IMG/VR virus record: IMGVR_UViG_3300028654_000010
Location: 1-64,000 of that record
Strand: one strand, 5' to 3'
DNA length: 64,000 nucleotides
From: a virus
How positions within the stretch are numbered: position 1 is the stretch's first letter; every line of letters begins with the position of its first letter. The notes below the pieces were generated by a model. It worked only from the letters and a program-made list of their open reading frames with translations. It searched no databases and was not told the origin of the DNA. Made by a program: the position numbers and the translations under genes. Below, piece after piece: positions 57,858 through 64,000 of the stretch.

Positions 57858-57881
57858 AAAACCTCGATCATGCCGAGGTTT
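57858..57881. terminator. bidirectional terminator between convergent genes
   Basis: AAACCTCG-ATCATGC-CGAGGTTT is an inverted repeat with A/T runs on both sides, located between the plus-strand regulator (stop at 57839) and the minus-strand histone-like gene (stop at 57899). It can end transcription from both directions. Confidence 0.75.
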
Positions 57882-57898
57882 CATCAACGAAATTAAGC

Positions 57899-58111
57899 CT
57901 ATTCCGTGGGTTGTGATTTCTTACCCTTGTCAAGTTCAATCGTCAACTTGACCAGCGCGGCCGCCTTGTTTCGCACCTCACGCAAGCATTTTCGAACACG
58001 AAGACCAGCTGCTGCCGTACCACGTGCATTCTTGGCAACGTCGAGTTCGTGCGATGCCATCAATTCTTTGATTTCATTCCACTTTGCGATCACTTGATTG
58101 TCAGTTTCCAT
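57899..58111 (-). CDS. histone H1/Hc1-like small protein
   Basis: 70 residues from METDNQVIAKW at 58111, chosen for GGAGGATC eight bases upstream. A helix (WNEIKELMASHELDVAKNAR) is followed by GTAAAGLRVRKCLREVRNKA and a Lys-rich end (ELDKGKKSQPTE). The pattern of L...L......D..K..KGN.AAG.RVRK.L...R is that of chlamydial Hc1-like and related bacterial histone H1-type proteins. It could organise phage DNA or act on the host nucleoid; this is inference. Confidence 0.68.
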   Translation of the reverse strand: METDNQVIAKWNEIKELMASHELDVAKNARGTAAAGLRVRKCLREVRNKAAALVKLTIELDKGKKSQPTE

Positions 58112-58192
58112 TATGTAAGATCCTCCACCGACAATGATACCACTCTGGTGTAGTCTGTAAAACAGACATGGCTCTTGAGTCACACTGAATGG

Positions 58193-59872
58193 TTATGATA
58201 ATGCAAGTAAAAATTCCGGAGGAAACATTGCTGCATTGGTTCGATAAAAGCGAAGCCAGTCTGCGTCGAGAATGTATGACGTGGCATGATCAGCCTCGTT
58301 GCGGATAGATCGACCCAAAGCTTGAATGATTGTACGTGCCGTCTGGCATGCATACCAACTTGAATTCCTGGCTTTTCGAAGTTGAATAACCTTGTCACCT
58401 AGGTATGGGAAAGGTACTTTGCATAGGATCTGAAACCTGCTGGCGTCGTCAGCTAAGTCAACACCTTCAGTCATTGAAGGACTAACTAGAACTGTTGGAT
58501 TGGGACTCTGCAGGTGCAAGTGAATTGTTTCTTCGCGATTCTCGCTATTATGCAGCAACAAACGTGTCGATTTGACGTGATCAATGAGGTACTGCGCCGT
58601 CTTATATGTCCCGGCATGGATGATGCCCTTGTCGGTCTTGTGTAACTCAAGCAAGTCCTTGACTGTCGCTGCGAGCTTGGGCAATGTCTGGTCAATGCAA
58701 TTCATTGACATGCTACCCACACCCAAGTAATGGATAGGACGATTTTCAACAGGAAATGGCGATGGTAATTTGAGGTAGGCCACATCGGAAGGAACCACGC
58801 CTATCGACTTGCAAAAGGTGTCCTTGTCAACGATTGATGCTGACATCATGATGACACGACTACCAAATCGATAGAGGTGTTCATGACCAAATCCTGACAC
58901 ATCAACGGGTTTAAACTCAAACTTGCGCCCGCCACGGGCTTCATTTGCCGGCGTCTTGACAGGATTCATAATCCAATTGGTAGGATCATAAGTTTCGATG
59001 AAGCGATTGACCTTACACAAGTGCTTGTCGAGCATCTCAAATTTCTTGCTAACGTCACCCAATCCAGCGGTCGCAACGTTATCAAAGTGTACGGACAACT
59101 TTTTGCCCAGCTCATTCATTGACTTGGTCACGGCCTTCTTGTAAGGCCCGCTGATCCACGTAATGACATCCTCAGGAGTGTTCAGCTTGGGTACCTTACA
59201 TCCCAGTTGCTTAGCAAACCTCTCCGAGAAGGTTACTTCAACGAATTTTCCCAACTCTGACTCGATGTTATGTGCCTCGTCAATTATCATTAGTGATCTT
59301 GGTTGCAACTGCTTGGCATACATCGTCTCAGCCATGAAATACGAAAAGTTGGTGATGCCAACCGGAAATTCAATGAACTCCTGCTTGTCAATCATGTATG
59401 GACAACTACCCCTGCAACACTTGTGAAATTCTGTACCCTCGAGTTGCTTTCCCAACTGTTTCAACAATCGTCGTGACTCTGCACACGTTTGATCACTGTA
59501 GAACCTGCACTCATAGTTGTTGGCTGATTTCAACGACCTCATCAGGTTGCGACCCGACGATGGACCGAAGTCAGTCATGTATTGTTGTTGCAGGATCTTC
59601 TGCGTCGTCAGGACGTAAGCTCCCGTCGTCTCAATGTCATCGCCGTCCTCAAACCCCAGTATCGGGGGCGCAACTGTCTTTCCACCGTGCTCAGCAAGAT
59701 AGCGCGCGAGCGTCACGCCGATGGCAGATTTACCTCCGCCTGTGCCGATCTCTAGTATACAAAAACGCTTGTTTTTAACCAGGAATGCATCAAGTACAAA
59801 TTCAATCGCGGCACGTTGTTCATCTCGAATTGACGCAAATGGAAAATATTGCTGATAATCAGGCTGTACCAT
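58193..59872 (-). CDS. DinG/XPD-like DNA helicase
   Basis: 559 residues. Motifs: RDEQRAAIEFVLDAF (Q-like), EIGTGGGKSAIGVTLAR (Walker A), four cysteines CRFYSDQTC ... KCCRGSCPY (possible Fe-S cluster), SLMIIDEAHNIES (DEAH), VLVSPSMTEGVDLADDASRF and QALGRSIRNEADHAT (motif VI). This is superfamily 2 XPD/DinG type with 5'-3' polarity in the family. T4 itself uses Dda/UvsW, so this is a different helicase. Likely in replication restart or recombination. Confidence 0.9.
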   Translation of the reverse strand: MVQPDYQQYFPFASIRDEQRAAIEFVLDAFLVKNKRFCILEIGTGGGKSAIGVTLARYLAEHGGKTVAPPILGFEDGDDIETTGAYVLTTQKILQQQYMTDFGPSSGRNLMRSLKSANNYECRFYSDQTCAESRRLLKQLGKQLEGTEFHKCCRGSCPYMIDKQEFIEFPVGITNFSYFMAETMYAKQLQPRSLMIIDEAHNIESELGKFVEVTFSERFAKQLGCKVPKLNTPEDVITWISGPYKKAVTKSMNELGKKLSVHFDNVATAGLGDVSKKFEMLDKHLCKVNRFIETYDPTNWIMNPVKTPANEARGGRKFEFKPVDVSGFGHEHLYRFGSRVIMMSASIVDKDTFCKSIGVVPSDVAYLKLPSPFPVENRPIHYLGVGSMSMNCIDQTLPKLAATVKDLLELHKTDKGIIHAGTYKTAQYLIDHVKSTRLLLHNSENREETIHLHLQSPNPTVLVSPSMTEGVDLADDASRFQILCKVPFPYLGDKVIQLRKARNSSWYACQTARTIIQALGRSIRNEADHATSYILDADWLRFYRTNAAMFPPEFLLALS

Positions 59873-59912
59873 GTCAGCCTACCATACCCCACCACGTTAG
59901 AGATTTACACCA

Positions 59913-60518
59913 TCACTCTGCGCCGATTATCCTGTCAATTATCCCCATTTTGAGCGCCTGTTTCGGGGTGACAAAGTAGTCTAGCTTCGGATCCATGATC
60001 GCCGCAACTTGTTCTTTGGTCATCTTTGTCTCTCGTGCCATGGCAGTCACCGTTAGCTCATGAACTCGTTTCATTTCAACGGCATGATTCTCAACTTCAA
60101 AAACATTGCCCATGGCACCCCCTGATAAGGAGTGCATCATGATACGAGACGATGCACCCATCAAACGCTTACCCTTGACACCTGAGGCCAAGATCAAAAC
60201 TCCCGCGCTCATGACTTTGCCGAGAGCAACTGTCTGCACAGGACACGGTAGAAATCTGATTAGATCATAGAGACTGAACATCTCATCGACTGAACCACCG
60301 TACGTGGACACTAGCAAGTGAATTGGATTGTTATTGATGTTGGCCAAGAACAGCATCTGTGCTGTAACGTTAGAAATCGAGTGTTCAGTGACATCTCCAT
60401 GGAGAAAAACGATCCTTGAATTCTGTGCTGCCATCGCCATGGCCTGTTCAGGTTCCATGTCAACTGACTCTGAATGAGTACGACCATGCGCACTATTTTC
60501 AACCGTCGATCGTCCCAT
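59913..60518 (-). CDS. clpP: ClpP-like serine protease
   Basis: 201 residues from MGRSTVENS at 60518 (GGGAGGT ribosome site). The triad is complete: Ser in LGKVMSAGVLILASG, His in RIMMHSLSGGAMGN, and Asp in IMDPKLDYFVTPKQALKMG. Handle region VEMKRVHELTVTAMARETK. ClpP makes a tetradecamer that degrades proteins delivered by ClpX/ClpA. Phage ClpP may replace host protease or serve virion maturation. No Clp ATPase is present in this window, so it would need host partners. Together with the tmRNA it forms a possible tag-and-degrade pair. Confidence 0.9.
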   Translation of the reverse strand: MGRSTVENSAHGRTHSESVDMEPEQAMAMAAQNSRIVFLHGDVTEHSISNVTAQMLFLANINNNPIHLLVSTYGGSVDEMFSLYDLIRFLPCPVQTVALGKVMSAGVLILASGVKGKRLMGASSRIMMHSLSGGAMGNVFEVENHAVEMKRVHELTVTAMARETKMTKEQVAAIMDPKLDYFVTPKQALKMGIIDRIIGAE

Positions 60519-60768
60519 GAGTACCTCCCATTTCAACATCAACTAGGGGTTTGCCAATCAGGAATAAATCATCGCCTCCCAACTCTCGAACTAAACGAGT
60601 GAGAGCTTTCATGTGCTCTCCATTCTCGAGTTCAGTCGCCATCAAGTACATCACGAATAATGCCTGTCGCTGACTGATTCCTAAGTTTGCAACTTCTCGA
60701 ACGATCTGACGGCAAACTTCATTCTCCGCCGCCAACTTTTCCGCCTGCGACTGTCCATAGGTCACCAC
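60499..60768 (-). CDS. conserved small helical protein before ClpP
   Basis: 89 residues: MVTYGQSQAEKLAAENEVCR, QIVREVANLGISQRQALFVM and YLMATELENGEHMKALTRLV. Helical throughout, ending in an acidic stretch. Overlaps ClpP by 20 bases, so translation is coupled and a functional link to the protease (adaptor or substrate) is possible. No named family. Confidence 0.68.
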   Translation of the reverse strand: MVTYGQSQAEKLAAENEVCRQIVREVANLGISQRQALFVMYLMATELENGEHMKALTRLVRELGGDDLFLIGKPLVDVEMGGTHGTIDG

Positions 60769-60772
60769 GTTA

Positions 60773-61240
60773 TTACCTCACCACTTCCTCTCGAGTGAAA
60801 GTTTCAACCTTGAACATATTCTGACCTAAAATTCGAACGTATTTTCCCTGCTTGAGACCGTCTTCTTCATCGGTCGACAAGACGATAAAACTACCCCATT
60901 GTTCATTGACAATTGCATACTGAACCGCCTCCCAAGTAGGTAGATCAGCATTATTTTGCTCGAGTAGTGCCGACAAATTGGGTGACAGATTCAATTTGAT
61001 GTCATCAATGTCAGCAATTGACTTCATGTCTTCTCGGCCGGCCACAATTACCGATCGATTGACTTCAATTACTTTGTGAATGATTCCACAATTATTACAC
61101 TGCACGAACTTAGGTTGAACAGCATCATTATCATCTAGGATCGAAAACACGACAAATTGATGTTGCGGTGGATTTTCACGCCGCTTGAATTGGGGCAACA
61201 CACAGCGGCAAGTGATCAAGTGTTTTAGCCCGGTCGCCAT
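60773..61240 (-). CDS. conserved hypothetical protein with zinc motif
   Basis: 155 residues. TCRCVLPQFKRRENPPQHQF is followed by FVQCNNCGIIHKVIEVNRS: a CxC...CxxC set that may form a zinc ribbon. The rest is LNLSPNLSALLEQNNADLPT and a beta-rich end (EDGLKQGKYVRILGQNMFKV). Found in the same operon as ClpP. Function unknown. Confidence 0.7.
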   Translation of the reverse strand: MATGLKHLITCRCVLPQFKRRENPPQHQFVVFSILDDNDAVQPKFVQCNNCGIIHKVIEVNRSVIVAGREDMKSIADIDDIKLNLSPNLSALLEQNNADLPTWEAVQYAIVNEQWGSFIVLSTDEEDGLKQGKYVRILGQNMFKVETFTREEVVR

Positions 61241-61275
61241 TCATTCACCCTTCGGCGTCGTAGTCACCTTTAGCG

Positions 61276-61554
61276 TTATGACTTCTTCTTTGTCAGTGCG
61301 GGCATTGTCGCATCGGTGACGGCCTCGGTGAGTGCAGTATTGACTACGTGAGAAAAGAAACGAAATCCTCTCTGGTATCCCTCCTCAACTGAGGCATTGA
61401 CGATCAACAACAGCGTTGAAAGTTGTTCTGGTTTGACATCCACTTTTGAGGTACGAACCGCAGTCATGATGTTCGTGGTCACCGCGTCCTTAGCCGCGTT
61501 CATCAAGTTCATGGACGCGAGGTTAATTTGTTCTGCCGGGCTCTTCTTGTTCAT
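61276..61554 (-). CDS. hypothetical helical protein, 92 residues
   Basis: Starts MNKKSPAEQINLASMNLMNA at 61554 (AGGTGAAG ribosome site). Mostly amphipathic helix (LSTLLLIVNASVEEGYQRGF; FRFFSHVVNTALTEAVTDAT). First gene of the minus-strand ClpP operon and divergent from 61617-62597. No known domain. Confidence 0.68.
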   Translation of the reverse strand: MNKKSPAEQINLASMNLMNAAKDAVTTNIMTAVRTSKVDVKPEQLSTLLLIVNASVEEGYQRGFRFFSHVVNTALTEAVTDATMPALTKKKS

Positions 61555-61579
61555 GCTCTTCACCTAGTCGAATCTAACC

Positions 61580-61589
61580 GCATACTTAG
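61580..61589 (+). promoter_or_regulatory. GCATACTTAG late-promoter-like element, plus strand
   Basis: Core TACTTA at 61583-61588, 28 bases before the ATG at 61617. It is the only such element assigned to a plus-strand gene and it is in the right orientation, which strongly supports the promoter idea. Confidence 0.65.
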
Positions 61590-61616
61590 CTACAGTAAAC
61601 AACGAAGGAACTCGCA

Positions 61617-62597
61617 ATGGCCAAATCACTCAAAGAGCGGCGCACCGAACGAAAATATCAGTCGCTCAACGAACGATTGCAAAGGATCGATGAACAGCTC
61701 ATGCGTGAACACCGCGTAGCCAACCTGTTGATTGAGGCAATGAATGAAGACGACCTCAACAAGGTCACCGCCATCATCCAAAAACTCTCTACCGTCAAAA
61801 ATCCCCAACTTCCCGTCTTATCAAAGGCAATCGAGCAAGCACAGGCTGAAATCAACAAGTACACCGTGGGTGGCCCACTCACCAAAGCCTGGAGCAAAAT
61901 CAAGGGATTGGTCGGCGTTGATAACCCCATCGTCAAGGTGACGACTTTCGCTAGTGCGCTTGAGAAGGGATTCTCACAGGTCCCGACCATCCTCAATAAC
62001 AACGGCGTCGATCTCCAAGGAGCCGACACTACTAAGAGTTTGTTGACGATCGTGGGCACGGGTAATGACGCTGAAAAGAAACTCAAATCAATCACGGCCC
62101 AACTTCGTAAAGCCCTGTCACCGGGCGGCATCTATGGAACGTTCAAGAAAGTCCCGTATGTTGATGGGCAAGCGTTGGCACAAGAACTGATCAAGGTTCC
62201 CGTCAACGTCTTCTCTCAAATCGCCAAAAAAATTCAAACGGGTGCAAAGGCGGCTGATGTAGCCCCTGATCTAAAAACACAGATCACCGGCCAAGGCGAC
62301 GTACAGACCAAGAGTGGTAACACGACAGAACCCACAGTGCCATCGGCTCAAACACAACCGGGCGAACCACCCAAGCAGACCACTGTGACAACAAAGACCA
62401 CACCAACCGGCGAACACCCGGCGCAACCTCCGGGCACGAAAAGGGGCGGTGGAGGAGCGGTCACCGATCACAAGCAGAAGGCGTTCAATCGCTTGAAAGA
62501 CAGCGATGTCTTCAAAAAGGTTGGCCTCAATGATGCTAGCGCGCAGGCACTGTTGGACGCTCTTGATGACATTGGGGCACTCAAGAATCCTGAGTGA
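61617..62597 (+). CDS. plus-strand virion-type protein, 326 residues
   Basis: The N-terminus is helical: RRTERKYQSLNERLQRIDEQ, then EHRVANLLIEAMNEDDLNKV. The LLIEA segment fits a prohead protease site. Then comes QAQAEINKYTVGGPLTKAWS, which I associate with conserved structural proteins of T4-like phages. The middle is helical, residues ~225-285 are a Pro/Thr linker (PSAQTQPGEPPKQTTVTTKT), and the end is a small helical domain (NRLKDSDVFKKVGLNDASAQ). GGAACTCGCA upstream. Its 3' end overlaps the convergent GroEL-like gene by 17 bases. Confidence 0.7.
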   Translation: MAKSLKERRTERKYQSLNERLQRIDEQLMREHRVANLLIEAMNEDDLNKVTAIIQKLSTVKNPQLPVLSKAIEQAQAEINKYTVGGPLTKAWSKIKGLVGVDNPIVKVTTFASALEKGFSQVPTILNNNGVDLQGADTTKSLLTIVGTGNDAEKKLKSITAQLRKALSPGGIYGTFKKVPYVDGQALAQELIKVPVNVFSQIAKKIQTGAKAADVAPDLKTQITGQGDVQTKSGNTTEPTVPSAQTQPGEPPKQTTVTTKTTPTGEHPAQPPGTKRGGGGAVTDHKQKAFNRLKDSDVFKKVGLNDASAQALLDALDDIGALKNPE

Positions 62598-63801
62598 CGG
62601 CGTCCCCTATTTCTCGTAATACACCCACGCAACGGCTCGCATACGCCCGTGATGCGGCCTCAGTCGCCGCGAGGCCGCCGGCGCCGAAGGTGCCATGACC
62701 GATCAGTGATCCGGTCGCGCGCAGGGCATAATCAATGGCTTGTGAATTGACGACAAAGTCCTTATCATCGGGCAACCTAATGACAACGTGATTCGGCGAC
62801 AGTGATCGAATCCGTTTGTCGAATAGGCCGGCCTTGTCATCGATCGCTTCGCCTTCTCGTCTGGCACGGAGCTCAGCGACATGTGCCGCAACGCGCCGGC
62901 GGGTGACCAGGTTTGTGACAACCACCTGATCCTTGAAAGTGATCACTTGGTCAACTCTGGGCGCTTCCTGAAACTTGATTGCACTGATGAGGTCACCCTT
63001 CAAGCTCGACACTAGGTCACAACCAGCGACCATCGACAGATCGATCAGAGTATTCATGCCCTCGAGGTCAAACCTAACGCCAATGGGTATTACACGAAGG
63101 CTGCCTCGATCATAATTGACCTTGAGAGTGTGCTTGACGTCATCAGCTAACCCCCGAACGAACATGATGCATGGTTCCTTAGCATCAGCCGCAGCCTCGA
63201 GCAAGTGATGTATTTCCGCCACTTCTTCAAGGTATCCGTCAATGCAAAAAACGCGAGGCTTGACGATGTTGACGTCAATGGGCAATAATTTCTGCAGGTT
63301 GAAAGTGTAACCATTGACAAGTTCAACGGACGGCGTCAACGCTAGCGTTTTTTCAATGATGATTCGCCCGGCAAATCCAGCAAGGCCCAAAGCCTCACGG
63401 ATCATGGCCTTAGTCCCGGGATAAATGGCCATGGCGGCATGTGTTAACACGACTCGATCGACATCAATTGACGTCGGATGCTTGGGTTCAATCGTTTCAT
63501 GAAGGCGGGATGGACTGACGTCGGGACTCGACGCTAACTCATCCATCAACAACACAAGGCACCGATCAAAACCACCTGGGCTCAATTTTTCAGCCGCAAG
63601 TGCATGGGCCATGATAATCTCGTACAGCGCTTGCTCGAGCACGCTCGCAAACTTTAGAGCAAAGGCAGCCTGCATCCGAGTGTGAACATTTAGGTGTTCT
63701 TTGCCCCGCGCTAAAAAACGTCGACCGCTGAGATCTTCAAGTAACGTGCAGACACGCTGCAATGCGGTGGCCACACTAACGCTGGGATGAACGACCTTCA
63801 C
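62581..63801 (-). CDS. divergent GroEL-like (Cpn60-fold) protein lacking the ATP-binding N-terminal half
   Basis: 406 residues against ~548 for GroEL. The region 150-290 aligns with the GroEL apical domain: LVNGYTFNL in place of VEGMQFDRGY, VFCIDGYLEEVAEIHHLLEA for [20 protein letters not shown], then EPCIMFVRGLADDVKHTLKV and GSLRVIPIGVRFDLEGMNTL for VKVAAVKAPGFGDRRKAML. The C-terminal part (RSLSPNHVVIRL; AIDYALRATGSLIGHGTFGA) matches the intermediate/equatorial return (KLAGGVAVIKVG; DALHATRAAVEEGVVAGGG). The N-terminal DGTTT ATP motif is not found. It may bind capsid proteins without ATP turnover. Confidence 0.68.
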   Translation of the reverse strand: MKVVHPSVSVATALQRVCTLLEDLSGRRFLARGKEHLNVHTRMQAAFALKFASVLEQALYEIIMAHALAAEKLSPGGFDRCLVLLMDELASSPDVSPSRLHETIEPKHPTSIDVDRVVLTHAAMAIYPGTKAMIREALGLAGFAGRIIIEKTLALTPSVELVNGYTFNLQKLLPIDVNIVKPRVFCIDGYLEEVAEIHHLLEAAADAKEPCIMFVRGLADDVKHTLKVNYDRGSLRVIPIGVRFDLEGMNTLIDLSMVAGCDLVSSLKGDLISAIKFQEAPRVDQVITFKDQVVVTNLVTRRRVAAHVAELRARREGEAIDDKAGLFDKRIRSLSPNHVVIRLPDDKDFVVNSQAIDYALRATGSLIGHGTFGAGGLAATEAASRAYASRCVGVLREIGDAVTQDS

Positions 63802-63816
63802 CCGTTGATAGTACTC

Positions 63817-63900
63817 TTAATTGTGGCGTTGGCTCAAGATCCGTAACATCAGCAAGATCTGCGCATATACGTGCCTGAGTTGTAGCGCTTCGGCTGTCAT
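63817..63900 (-). CDS. tiny hypothetical protein, 27 residues
   Basis: MTAEALQLRHVYAQILLMLR followed by ILSQRHN. GAAGGAGAG lies eight bases before the ATG, and the gene fits between two others. A single helix is likely. It may be a real microprotein or only a leader for the GroEL-like gene. Confidence 0.4.
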   Translation of the reverse strand: MTAEALQLRHVYAQILLMLRILSQRHN

Positions 63901-63934
63901 TCGACGCTCTCCTTCGTGACGTGATGAGGATAAT

Positions 63935-64000
63935 TCATCGCTTGTCTTCCTCGCGTTGCATGCGATCGACCCATATCTTAAGGGTCGTTGCGATCGTAGC
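63935..64000 (-). CDS. C-terminal end of a gene extending past the right edge
   Basis: Open frame from the window end: ATIATTLKIWVDRMQREEDK and R, then TGA. The amphipathic, charged sequence looks like a true C-terminus. The product cannot be identified. Confidence 0.5.
   Translation of the reverse strand, partial: ATIATTLKIWVDRMQREEDKR

Overview
The window is a contiguous piece of the genome of a large tailed bacteriophage of the T4 superfamily. The evidence is a packaging and capsid block in the T4 order, read on the minus strand: terminase gp17, portal gp20, prohead protease gp21, an acidic protein in the scaffold (gp22) position, and major capsid protein gp23. Nearby are recognisable T4-type replication and recombination proteins: gp46/gp47-like nuclease subunits, primase, a RuvC-like resolvase and a DinG/XPD-like helicase. 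The host cannot be named from the sequence. Base composition is moderate, slightly GC-rich, with AT-richer islands at homing endonuclease genes. Almost every gene lies on the minus strand; only two convincing genes (57561-57839 and 61617-62597) are on the plus strand.

Layout from left to right. 1-10948: adhesion and fibre genes, namely a glycine-rich tail protein cut by the window edge, a small NFPATQ-repeat protein, three tandem LamG/concanavalin-like paralogues, and a 2512-residue protein built almost entirely of short beta-type repeats. 11072-15140: small accessory genes, a Vsr-like homing endonuclease, a methyltransferase, and a complete phage-encoded tmRNA gene whose tag is ANDNGIADYALVA. 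15376-32535: structural and packaging block, with a peptide deformylase inside it and large inteins in both gp20 and gp17. 32502-39046: recombination and replication genes (gp46/47, primase, resolvase), a kinase-like protein, a gp4-like nuclease and a miniature membrane protein. 39155-55197: very large virion proteins (LamG and fibronectin-like folds), interrupted by two homing endonucleases, with a third beyond their upstream end at 55272-56018. 55272-64000: PhoH, a sigma region 4-like regulator, a histone-like protein, helicase, ClpP, small conserved genes, a plus-strand structural-type gene, and a divergent GroEL-like protein.

Expression appears to be organised in operons with many ATGA/GTGA/TAATG start-stop overlaps. 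A short element, TABTTA (B is C, G or T), lies just upstream of at least fifteen transcription units. It faces the correct way on each strand, including the plus-strand gene at 61617 and the tmRNA, so it is probably the phage's late promoter element. The PhoH gene instead has a sigma70-like TATAAT box, and the divergent sigma region 4-like gene starts beside it.

Most interesting points: the tmRNA with a base-swapped T-loop; the late-promoter motif; the split of gp47 so that its C-terminal part is joined to gp46; a recurring short helix with an (I/L/V)-x-E cleavage-type site at the ends of several small proteins, which looks like a capsid-targeting propeptide system; inteins in both packaging-motor genes; the giant repeat protein; and a GroEL-like protein lacking the ATP-binding half.
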